A stretch of DNA of 5,787 nucleotides from Candidatus Wolframiiraptor sp. (GCA_003660635.1 QMUP01000065.1:1-5787), one strand, 5' to 3'; positions 1-4,952 are shown, counted from the stretch's first letter. The notes: generated from the letters alone by a model not told the origin. A program made the numbers and translations.

Positions 1-354
1 AGTAAGTTTGTGTTGGCTGGCCACGTCTTCCTCTCATCTATTTCGTGGATAACTTACGCCTATACGGGGGATCTCTTGTCCTTGATCTCGGCAGCGGTGT
101 TCATGGGGGTCGTGGGCTCCATGGATCTTCCATCGAGGAGGCGTCTATTGGCCGAATCAGCGGGAGGAGAAGGAATTGGAACCCTAATAGGGGCACTCGA
201 TCTCTTCACTATGCTATCCTCAATACCCGCTCCGATATTCGGCGGAGCAATTTATGGCTTAGGTGGACTACGGGCGGTTTTCTGGGTCGGCTTCGTGGTG
301 AATTTAATCGGAGTCCCCTTTTTACTTAAGGTCAGGGTCCACGGCGAAGGCTAG
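1..354 (+). CDS. MFS-type transporter, C-terminal part (5' truncated by window edge)
   Basis: The frame is open from base 1 to TAG at 352-354, so the gene begins upstream of the window; the GTG at 10 is probably an internal valine. The visible ~117 residues are strongly hydrophobic, with about four membrane helices separated by a basic cytoplasmic loop (DLPSRRRLLAES) and glycine-rich segments (GGEGIGTLIGALDL, FGGAIYGLGG), ending in a short charged tail (KVRVHGEG). This matches the last helices of a major facilitator superfamily carrier, where helices 8-12 show such A/G/S-rich packing and a conserved 'G..lG...G' pattern. Substrate cannot be inferred from this fragment. The stop codon lies within CTAG, shared with the stop of the convergent PUA gene, and an oligo-T stretch 18 nt further on may end the transcript. 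Another polytopic transporter family is possible, but MFS fits best. Confidence 0.75.
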   Translation, partial: SKFVLAGHVFLSSISWITYAYTGDLLSLISAAVFMGVVGSMDLPSRRRLLAESAGGEGIGTLIGALDLFTMLSSIPAPIFGGAIYGLGGLRAVFWVGFVVNLIGVPFLLKVRVHGEG

Positions 355-863
355 TCTCTATCTAGTAGGTGTTTTATTTTTTGGACTAGCTTCCAGATCC
401 TATCATTCACGTGGTGGATGTTTTCTGCGACCTTCCCCCTCTTCATTTCCCTACATTTCTCTAGATCCTCGAGGGTTAATGCTAAGGCTATGGCCTTGAG
501 ATTCTTCTCATCTCTTACGGCTACCAAGTCTCCCCTCCTAAATTCTCCCTCAAACTTCCTAATCCCAGGCCTCATGACATCGGCTCCCTTCGCTATATGC
601 GGTACCGCTCCCATGTCAACTATTAGGGAGGGCAGTAGGGTTAGGATCTCTTGATTATATTCCTCATGCAATGTGGGAAAAAGAACTCTTCCTCTTTCAC
701 AGATCAGGAGTTTTGAAATTTTATAGAGTACGATGTCTTCTTCCTCAATTCTAAGAATGTTCTTTTTTATTCTGATCTTCTGTAATGCTTCCCCCCACTT
801 CAAGGTCTTTAACCGGGTTAGGATTTCAGAGGATTCTCTTTTGCTGAGGTAATTGGCTTTCAT
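351..863 (-). CDS. PUA-domain RNA-binding protein, MCT-1/Tma20-like
   Basis: This 170-residue protein has the two-part layout of the MCT-1/Tma20 family: an N-terminal pre-PUA domain (about 1-77, containing a basic RIRIKK stretch and 'RVLFPTL') followed by a PUA fold (about 78-157). The PUA signature is clear: 'VDMGAVPHIAKGADVMRPGI' (82-101) and 'ENIHHVNDRIWKL' (147-159), which closely resembles the ENIHYLNDGLWH tail of human MCT-1. Known family members bind the small ribosomal subunit; the eukaryotic MCT-1/DENR pair acts in tRNA/mRNA recycling and reinitiation. The archaeal role is inferred to be ribosome- or RNA-related. The ATG start at 863 overlaps the upstream nucleotidase stop (ATGA) and has an AGAGGTGA ribosome-binding site at 880-873 with a 9-nt spacer, so translation is probably coupled. 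Its length is about the family norm. Confidence 0.88.
   Translation of the reverse strand: MKANYLSKRESSEILTRLKTLKWGEALQKIRIKKNILRIEEEDIVLYKISKLLICERGRVLFPTLHEEYNQEILTLLPSLIVDMGAVPHIAKGADVMRPGIRKFEGEFRRGDLVAVRDEKNLKAIALALTLEDLEKCREMKRGKVAENIHHVNDRIWKLVQKIKHLLDRD
372..382 (+). terminator. Oligo-T tract, candidate archaeal terminator for the transporter mRNA
   Basis: TTTTATTTTTT begins 18 nt after the transporter stop codon. Archaeal RNA polymerase commonly terminates at runs of T in the non-template strand without a hairpin, so this is a plausible terminator. It lies inside the 3' coding end of the opposing PUA gene, where the complementary A-rich codons encode lysine and isoleucine. That alternative explanation keeps confidence moderate. 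Confidence 0.4.
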
Positions 864-1423
864 GTCAAAGTTTCACCTCTGAGTATTTCATATGCTTCGT
901 TCAAGTTTCTTATCCGCCTGATATAGCGGCTCTCCTCTACTTCTCGATTCCAAGGTCTATCGTAAAGGAGGAGCTTCTTTCTATAAAGCGTGCAGCCATC
1001 CGCGATGAGCGGTGAATCATCGATAAATACATCGTAATTGAGTTTAGGTTTCATCCTGCCACTTCTTATCCAGACGTATTCGCTATATGGTATCCTGTGC
1101 ATTTCAAGCCATCTCAAAACATAGGGCTCGGTTTCCCTCGGCCTCGCGGTCACTATGTCTATCCTTCCAAGGGACTTGAGTTTTGCGACCTTCTCTCCGA
1201 TATCGGGCTCCGTGGGCGGCATCATCTTCCACAGCCTCCACGCCTCGTTCATCAGCTCCATGAACTCGCTTTCAGATATGTCGAGTCTCTGCCAGAAGTC
1301 CCATTCGACGAGTTCCTCGTAGGTGAGGTTTTGTCCGGTTCTCCGATTCCATATCTTTAGCCAAAGTCGCATGGTATCCGCCAATACCCCGTCAAGGTCG
1401 AGTGCTATCTTAATCAGCCTCAC
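860..1423 (-). CDS. HAD-superfamily 5'(3')-deoxyribonucleotidase-like protein (NT5C family)
   Basis: The 187-residue protein carries the HAD phosphatase motifs in order: motif I 'ALDLDGVLAD' with nucleophile D9 and acid D11; motif II T92 in 'DIVTARP'; motif III lysine K125 or K127 in 'GRMKPKLNYD'; and motif IV 'DVFIDDSP' with D135/D136. The helical cap lies between motifs I and II (about 17-75). The late 'LLLYDRPWNR' segment is typical of the NT5C/5' nucleotidase family, which removes phosphate from (deoxy)nucleoside monophosphates in the cytosol. Exact substrate is not deducible. The start is GTG at 1423; the frame is open further back to a TGA, but no ATG, GTG or TTG occurs there. A GGGGAAGG sequence at 1444-1437 lies 13 nt upstream, slightly far for a ribosome-binding site. 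It is first in a two-gene operon, overlapping the PUA gene by 4 bp, and is divergent from rpsJ. Confidence 0.85.
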   Translation of the reverse strand: MRLIKIALDLDGVLADTMRLWLKIWNRRTGQNLTYEELVEWDFWQRLDISESEFMELMNEAWRLWKMMPPTEPDIGEKVAKLKSLGRIDIVTARPRETEPYVLRWLEMHRIPYSEYVWIRSGRMKPKLNYDVFIDDSPLIADGCTLYRKKLLLYDRPWNREVEESRYIRRIRNLNEAYEILRGETLT

Positions 1424-1451
1424 TTCGCGGTCTATGCCTTCCCCTTGCTTA

Positions 1452-1483
1452 GTTATATGATTTTGCGAAAATCAACGTTATAA
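1452..1483. promoter_or_regulatory. Divergent promoter region with two TATA-like boxes around a 7-bp dyad
   Basis: Two copies of GTTATA occur at 1452-1457 and 1477-1482, 25 bp apart. Between them is a perfect 7-bp inverted repeat, TGATTTT (1458-1464), GCG, AAAATCA (1468-1474). The right box (TTATAA, 1478-1483) would place the rpsJ transcription start near 1506, ahead of its ribosome-binding site. The left box, read on the minus strand, would start the nucleotidase transcript near 1430; the right box read backwards would start near 1455. TATA assignment is an inference from spacing; the repeats themselves are directly visible. Confidence 0.5.
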
Positions 1484-1513
1484 GGAGGCTCGTGGATTCT
1501 CGTGACCGGAGTA

Positions 1514-1519
1514 GGGGAG
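1514..1519 (+). promoter_or_regulatory. Ribosome-binding site deciding the rpsJ start
   Basis: GGGGAG lies 6 nt before the ATG at 1526, a normal spacing. It supports that ATG over the in-frame GTG at 1502, which would add eight residues not seen in archaeal S10 proteins. Confidence 0.6.
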
Positions 1520-1525
1520 CAGGAG

Positions 1526-1837
1526 ATGCCGACGAACGTGCGGATTAAGTTGACGAGCACGGATCTGGAGAAGGTTGAGCGTGTATGCTCTGAGATCAGG
1601 GAGATTGCCGTGAAAACGGGGACCAAGATAAGGGGTCCTATACCGCTTCCGAGAAGGCGGCTCATCCTATCCGTTAGAAAATCCCCATGCGGGGAAGGCA
1701 CGAAGACTTGGAGGAAACACGAGCTGAGGGTTCACAGGAGGCTAATAGACCTCTTCATAACCGATCAAAGGGTCATGAGGCAGATAATGAGGATCCAGAT
1801 CCCCGAGGACGTCTCAGTCGAGATGACCGTTAAGTAA
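1526..1837 (+). CDS. rpsJ: Small ribosomal subunit protein S10 (uS10), archaeal type
   Basis: The 103-residue product starting MPTNVRIKLTSTDLEKVE is a full-length archaeal/eukaryal S10. Family landmarks are the N-terminal strand 'RIKLTSTDLEKVE', the loop 'GPIPLPRRRLILSVRKSP', the 'GEGTKTW' turn, 'HELRVHRRLIDL' and the C-terminal 'VMRQIMRIQIPEDV'. S10 binds 16S rRNA in the head of the 30S subunit. I chose ATG 1526 because archaeal S10 proteins characteristically begin MPT and a GGGGAG ribosome-binding site precedes it; GTG 1502 in the same frame is an alternative. In most archaea this gene directly follows the elongation factor 1A gene; here it instead has its own promoter region, diverges from a nucleotidase gene and converges, with a 2-bp gap, on the winged-helix membrane gene. 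Confidence 0.97.
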   Translation: MPTNVRIKLTSTDLEKVERVCSEIREIAVKTGTKIRGPIPLPRRRLILSVRKSPCGEGTKTWRKHELRVHRRLIDLFITDQRVMRQIMRIQIPEDVSVEMTVK

Positions 1838-1839
1838 AC

Positions 1840-2787
1840 CTATATCCCGAATGCGAGTCTCACCGCGGACAATTGATAAACTACATGGGATACAAAGAAG
1901 ATGACTAGGGTCACGAGGGCGGCGGTGGTCCCGGTCATCCTCCTGCCATATGCTATAAGCGCGGTCAGGAACGGGAGAGTAGCCACCTGCGCGACTATCA
2001 GAAACGCGTCTCTGATGAGATAATAGAATGGCGTTTTCTCCATGGGTATTATGCCTAGTGCAAAGAGTTTATTTGCCGCGAGGACCGCGGGAAAGATCAT
2101 TAATGGAAGTATGGCGACGAAGAGGCTTAGGAAGAATTTAAGCTCCTCCTGAACAGAAGACCACGCAACCTTAGATACCCTTCTGAATACCCCTTCTTCA
2201 CCCCTAGATTTAAAGAGGATCCCAGAGATCAAAATCGCGATTACCGTGGAAAGGCAGTAGATGAGGGCGACGTTGAGGAGATAATGGCCTATTATAGGCA
2301 AGGGATATGGATGAACGGGGTAAAAGTGGAAAAGTATTGGTATCTGACGGGTATAGATTAACAGGGCCGAGGATACGATGAAACATAACGCGGAGACTAT
2401 GGCCGTAACCGCTTTCTGCTCATAAAGAGGACTGTACAACCACACCGGGAAGAATATGCTGCTTAAAGCTCCCGCTAGCTTGCTCGGGGGCCTAGATTCC
2501 GTCAGATCGGATGCTGAAATGGTTCCTTTCTCCTTCAATGCTTTGTATACCCGCTTCCCTTCCTCGGTTAGGATGTAATTTCTGTCCTTGTCCTGAGTTA
2601 CGAACCCCCTTAACTGTCTTAAATTGTAATAAAGTGATCCGGTGCTGATCTTCAGGTTATCGCGGAGGGCGGTGGCGCTGATCTTCCCGGCGTCGCCGAT
2701 GGCCAAAAGTATCCTGCGGCGTGTCCTGTATCTGAGGAGCCAGATTAAATCGTCTTCCGATCTCTCTTTAAAGGCGGTGAGCAGCAA
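1840..2787 (-). CDS. Winged-helix DNA-binding domain fused to a multi-spanning membrane domain
   Basis: The 315-residue protein begins with an ArsR-like winged helix (about 15-85): helices around 'LLRYRTRRRILLAIG', a recognition-helix-like segment 'LKISTGSLYYNLRQLR' (45-60), and a wing 'GFVTQDKDRNYILTEEGKRV'. After a short polar linker (86-102) come about five to six hydrophobic segments, near 103-120, 126-146, 163-192, 216-240, 256-280 and 286-308, with a charged loop at 193-215. This suggests a membrane-anchored one-component regulator; the signal and targets are unknown, and I do not recognise the membrane domain securely (a Yip1-like fold is one possibility). The start is TTG at 2787: a TAA lies immediately upstream in frame, so it cannot be earlier, and GAGGGGG at 2800-2794 is correctly spaced. 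It is single-gene, with its own TATA-like promoter and repeat-flanked start. The C-terminus nearly meets rpsJ. Confidence 0.78.
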   Translation of the reverse strand: MLLTAFKERSEDDLIWLLRYRTRRRILLAIGDAGKISATALRDNLKISTGSLYYNLRQLRGFVTQDKDRNYILTEEGKRVYKALKEKGTISASDLTESRPPSKLAGALSSIFFPVWLYSPLYEQKAVTAIVSALCFIVSSALLIYTRQIPILFHFYPVHPYPLPIIGHYLLNVALIYCLSTVIAILISGILFKSRGEEGVFRRVSKVAWSSVQEELKFFLSLFVAILPLMIFPAVLAANKLFALGIIPMEKTPFYYLIRDAFLIVAQVATLPFLTALIAYGRRMTGTTAALVTLVIFFVSHVVYQLSAVRLAFGI

Positions 2788-2833
2788 TTAGCGCCCCCTC
2801 GGCTCACTCCATTAGACAAGTACCTTTAAAGAG
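2764..2833. repeat. 11-bp perfect inverted repeat around the winged-helix gene start
   Basis: CTCTTTAAAGG at 2764-2774 and CCTTTAAAGAG at 2823-2833 are exact reverse complements with 48 bp between them. The outer copy contains the TATA-like TTTAAA of the gene's promoter; the inner copy sits in codons 5-9. The transcription start, ribosome-binding site and TTG codon all lie between. The arrangement resembles a pair of operator half-regions, possibly for autoregulation, which is an inference. Confidence 0.6.
2794..2800 (-). promoter_or_regulatory. Ribosome-binding site for the TTG start of the winged-helix membrane gene
   Basis: On the minus strand GAGGGGG is separated by 6 nt from TTG at 2787. 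Together with the in-frame TAA just upstream of the TTG, it fixes this unusual start codon. Confidence 0.65.
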
Positions 2834-2841
2834 TTCTCTTT
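2825..2841 (-). promoter_or_regulatory. TATA-like promoter with adjoining dyad for the winged-helix membrane gene
   Basis: TTTAAA at 2825-2830 is about 40 bp upstream of the TTG start, giving a predicted transcription start near 2800 and a leader of about a dozen bases that still includes the ribosome-binding site. Overlapping it on the upstream side is AAAGAG-TT-CTCTTT (2828-2841), a 6-bp inverted repeat covering the position expected for the TFB-recognition element. Regulation by occlusion is plausible but unproven. Confidence 0.5.
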
Positions 2842-2890
2842 CTAAACCGATAAATCTCGGCTTAAATAGAGAAAACGCGATCCGACAATC

Positions 2891-2898
2891 CTATACTT
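2891..2898 (+). promoter_or_regulatory. Weak TATA-like element ahead of the small ORF
   Basis: CTATACTT lies about 30 bp before the ATG at 2927, the spacing expected for a leaderless or nearly leaderless archaeal transcript. Another T/A-rich candidate, CTTAAATA at 2861-2868, lies further upstream. Either might serve the small ORF or an untranslated RNA. The sequence match alone is weak. Confidence 0.3.
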
Positions 2899-2926
2899 GA
2901 TGCCATGAAATGCTCGGTCGCGGATT

Positions 2927-3004
2927 ATGGCTTTCGGAAAATTGTTTGAGGGGCTCGGCTCCCTCCTCGAGGAGGCCGCCGTTTCAGATCGCTTTTATGT
3001 GTAA
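2927..3004 (+). CDS. Possible small ORF of 25 codons (hypothetical)
   Basis: ATG at 2927 opens a frame ending in TAA at 3002-3004. The product begins MAFGKLFEGLGSLLEEAA and ends RFYV. Hydrophobic residues F3, L6, F7, L10, L13 and L14 recur at 3-4-residue spacing, as in an amphipathic helix, and third positions are often G or C as in neighbouring genes. There is no ribosome-binding site, but a TATA-like element about 30 bp upstream would suit leaderless translation. The TAA directly abuts and shares its last base with the AGATATATCT box of the downstream operon. A 25-codon frame can easily arise by chance, and the same bases form GC-rich hairpins, so it could instead be a structured RNA or nothing. 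I do not recognise a family. Confidence 0.3.
   Translation: MAFGKLFEGLGSLLEEAAVSDRFYV
2948..2975. repeat. GC-rich palindrome and competing hairpin
   Basis: CCTCCTCGAGGAGG at 2962-2975 is a perfect 14-bp palindrome. On the plus strand GAGGG (2948-2952) can also pair with CCCTC (2961-2965), closing a loop of about eight bases. The two structures share bases 2962-2965 and so exclude each other. The segment is distinctly GC-richer than the flanking intergenic DNA. It could be a protein-binding site, an RNA switch, or simply the codons of the small ORF. Confidence 0.5.
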
Positions 3005-3013
3005 GATATATCT
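3004..3013 (+). promoter_or_regulatory. TATA box of the AbrB-like/endonuclease Q operon
   Basis: AGATATATCT, itself a perfect palindrome, is centred about 48 bp before the ATG at 3056. A start of transcription near 3034 would leave a leader of roughly 22 nt carrying GGAGAGG at 3038-3044. Confidence 0.55.
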
Positions 3014-3055
3014 ATGAGTACATCATGAATGTGATTTGGAGAGGATTAGGATAAT

Positions 3056-3631
3056 ATGAGCTGGGTTGAAGACACCGTAACCTTTAGAGGCGCGATAAGA
3101 CGGAGCGGAAACAGTTTAGTGATAACGATTCCAGCCGAGCTGGGCCAGCGATTTCTCCTACGAGAAGGCCAGGAGCTGGTGATATACGGCCTTTCGCGGA
3201 GGGGGCCTGAATTCGAGGGGGCGCTTCAGGTCTATCTCGGATATTTCGTAGTCCACGAGAAAGCTCCCGCAGTCATATTCAAGATCAAGGCTCCTGGAGA
3301 TAAATTGGAACAGCTCCAGAAAGTAGTAAATGAGTTGGAAGGAAAGTATCTGCCTTCGGCCGTGAACGTTAGGAAATTAGAAGGAGATTTAATTGAGGTC
3401 GAGTTGCTTTTCGGGGCGATTACTCCAAACGCGATAAGGCGGGTTAGAAGCGAGGAAGAGGTGAGTGCCGCGGCCGCGGAAATAGAATTTAAGCTGGTCT
3501 CCAGCGGATTTGAGGTAGTTGAGAAGAGGATAACGGAGAAGATCGTTGAGTGGAGGAACGTAGATCCTGCGAGGCTTTCAAAGGCATCCTACAAAGTCTC
3601 AGAGGTAGTTAGATGGCGTTGGGAGATCTAA
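3056..3631 (+). CDS. AbrB/SpoVT-like DNA-binding protein with an unrecognised C-terminal domain
   Basis: Residues 9-50 form a swapped-hairpin AbrB/MazE-type domain, with the signature 'RRSGNSLVITIPAELG' followed by 'LREGQELVIYGLSRR'. Such domains dimerise and bind DNA, usually as repressors or transition-state regulators. The remaining ~140 residues are not a standard partner I recognise. They start with 'PAVIFKIKAPGDKLEQLQKVVNELE' and 'VNVRKLEGDLIEVELLFG' (71-120), which read as an alternating strand-helix-strand-strand pattern, perhaps a ferredoxin- or ACT-like sensor fold, followed by a charged helical and strand region ending RWRWEI. The ATG at 3056 is preceded by GGAGAGG (11-nt spacer) and an AGG nearer the codon. 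The gene lies 21 nt upstream of endonuclease Q on the same strand, so the two probably form an operon. Whether it regulates the operon or assists EndoQ is unknown. Confidence 0.8.
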   Translation: MSWVEDTVTFRGAIRRSGNSLVITIPAELGQRFLLREGQELVIYGLSRRGPEFEGALQVYLGYFVVHEKAPAVIFKIKAPGDKLEQLQKVVNELEGKYLPSAVNVRKLEGDLIEVELLFGAITPNAIRRVRSEEEVSAAAAEIEFKLVSSGFEVVEKRITEKIVEWRNVDPARLSKASYKVSEVVRWRWEI

Positions 3632-3638
3632 TCATCGC

Positions 3639-3643
3639 GGAGG
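3639..3643 (+). promoter_or_regulatory. Ribosome-binding site for the TTG start of endonuclease Q
   Basis: GGAGG sits 9 nt before TTG at 3653, inside the 21-nt gap after the AbrB-like stop codon. It supports this start; the nearby GTG at 3649 region is out of frame. Confidence 0.7.
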
Positions 3644-3652
3644 AATAGTGGA

Positions 3653-4933
3653 TTGAAAGTCTTCGCCGACCTCCATATCCACAGCAAATACTCCGGCGCG
3701 ACGTCAGAACGCATGAATATACCTGAGCTTGTGGTCTTCGCGGAAATCAAGGGACTGAACCTGCTAGGAACCGGAGATGCATTACACCCGACCTGGCGCT
3801 CGGAGCTTAAAAGAGATCTAGAACCGGTTGAGGGTGGATTGTATAAACCGAAAACGGGGCAGGAAATCTACTTCGTACCGCAGGTCGAAGTCGCCACAGT
3901 TCACGAGTATGAGGGAAAAGCTCGGAGGATTCACCACGTGATACTCATGCCCGGCCTCGATGTAGCGGAACAACTCTCTGATGAGCTCAAGAAATTCGGC
4001 GACATAACGGTGGATGGGAGACCCGTGTTAAACATGCATCCGGCGGAGCTAGTAGAGATAGTCATGAGTCTAGATGAGAGAAACATCCTCTTCCCAGCGC
4101 ATATCTGGACTCCCTGGTGGAGCATCTTCGGGGCTAGAAGCGGGGTCAATAGGATGGAAGAATGCTATGAAGAAGAAGTAAAATACGTTCACGCAATTGA
4201 GACGGGGCTTAGCAGCGATCCCCCGATGAATTGGAGGGTTAGTTGGTTAAACAAATACACGATCCTGAGTTTCTCCGATTCACATAGCCCATATCCATAC
4301 CGCCTAGGTAGGGAGGCCACGGTCTTCGAGCTGGAGTCCTTGACATATGCGAATCTCCGTGAGGCGATTCTCGGAGAGAGTTCTAGAAACAGGGTAGAGC
4401 TGACAATTGAAGTCCCACCGGCATATGGAAAATATCACTGGTCAGGGCACAGAAAATGCGGCGTCGGCCCGCTTCCTCCCGATGAGGCCAAGAAACTGGG
4501 ATACAAGTGCCCCGTCTGTGGCAGGTCTCTGACGAAGGGGGTCGATGACCGGGTCGAGGAGCTCGCCGATATGCCGAGGGGATATAGGCCGGAAAACGCC
4601 CACGGCTTTATGTACCTCCTTCCGTTGCAGGAATTACTCGCCCTAAGCATGGGCTTAGAAACGGGCACTAGTTTAAACTCCAAGAGAATACTTAGCGAAT
4701 ACGAGAAGCTCGTAAGGAGATTTGGGAGCGAATTCAAGATTCTACTCGAGGCGGATCTAGGCGAGGTCGCGAGGGAGTCCGGTCCCGAAGTCGCGGAAGT
4801 GATCTCGAGGATGAGGGAGGGCAGGATAAAGATCATTCCGGGGTACGATGGCGTGTATGGGAAGCTGATACTTGGAGGCGAAGAAGAATCATCCCATCAA
4901 AGAAAATACAGCCGATTAGAAGATTATCTCTGA
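3653..4933 (+). CDS. endoQ: Endonuclease Q (PHP-domain, deaminated-base DNA repair nuclease)
   Basis: The 426-residue product matches archaeal endonuclease Q in length and layout. The N-terminal PHP domain (about 1-240) shows the metal-binding set: 'DLHIHSKYS' (D6, H8, H10), 'GTGDALHP' (D42), 'PQVEVATVHE' (E79), 'RRIHHVILMP' (H94/H95), 'FPAHIWTPW' (H150) and 'SFSDSHSPYP' (D209, H211). A zinc-binding element follows: 'HWSGHRKCG' with C269 and 'YKCPVCGRSL' with C286 and C289, possibly aided by H262 or H266. The C-terminal domain includes 'RVEELADMPRGY' and ends in 'IPGYDGVYGKLIL'. Known EndoQ enzymes cut the strand 5' of uracil, hypoxanthine and related lesions. The last residues, YSRLEDYL, resemble a PCNA-interacting peptide. 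The TTG start gives an exact PHP N-terminus (MKVFADLHIHS). It follows the AbrB-like gene by 21 nt; no key residue appears missing. Confidence 0.93.
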   Translation: MKVFADLHIHSKYSGATSERMNIPELVVFAEIKGLNLLGTGDALHPTWRSELKRDLEPVEGGLYKPKTGQEIYFVPQVEVATVHEYEGKARRIHHVILMPGLDVAEQLSDELKKFGDITVDGRPVLNMHPAELVEIVMSLDERNILFPAHIWTPWWSIFGARSGVNRMEECYEEEVKYVHAIETGLSSDPPMNWRVSWLNKYTILSFSDSHSPYPYRLGREATVFELESLTYANLREAILGESSRNRVELTIEVPPAYGKYHWSGHRKCGVGPLPPDEAKKLGYKCPVCGRSLTKGVDDRVEELADMPRGYRPENAHGFMYLLPLQELLALSMGLETGTSLNSKRILSEYEKLVRRFGSEFKILLEADLGEVARESGPEVAEVISRMREGRIKIIPGYDGVYGKLILGGEEESSHQRKYSRLEDYL

Positions 4934-4944
4934 TCAGCGAAGAA

Positions 4945-4952
4945 TTTATATT
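4945..4952 (+). promoter_or_regulatory. TATA box of the citramalate synthase-like gene
   Basis: TTTATATT lies 11 bp after the endonuclease Q stop and about 55 bp before the GTG start at 5004. A transcription start near 4975 would give a leader of about 29 nt containing the ribosome-binding site. This argues that the gene is transcribed at least partly on its own. Confidence 0.55.

Noticed and set aside
418..654. Plus-strand open frame of 78 codons
   Set aside because: It lies opposite the PUA gene, whose family motifs are clear; the antisense product is of no recognisable composition and has no ribosome-binding site. The same reasoning removes the frames at 45-329 and 1097-1360.
1502..1525. 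Eight-residue N-terminal extension of S10 from GTG 1502
   Set aside because: Archaeal S10 proteins begin MPT, the ATG at 1526 has a well-spaced GGGGAG, and the predicted transcription start near 1506 would exclude the GTG.
1453..1701. Minus-strand open frame of 82 codons over the rpsJ start
   Set aside because: It is antisense to the well-conserved S10 gene and to its promoter.
2962..2975. Intrinsic hairpin-plus-U terminator
   Set aside because: The palindrome is not followed directly by a T run (the nearest is TTTT about 17 nt later), and no upstream plus-strand gene needs termination there.
2895..2990. C/D-box guide RNA in the 268-bp intergenic region
   Set aside because: A TTGATG resembling box C is present, but no convincing box D, C' and D' set with the right spacing could be found.
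3468..3479. Perfect palindrome CCGCGGCCGCGG
   Set aside because: It falls in a run of alanine codons of the AbrB-like gene; GC-rich Ala codons produce such palindromes by chance.
3931..4149. Antisense open frames within endonuclease Q (also 4435-4836)
   Set aside because: Both are shadows of a gene with all catalytic and zinc residues in the plus frame; products are serine/proline-rich and unlike any family.
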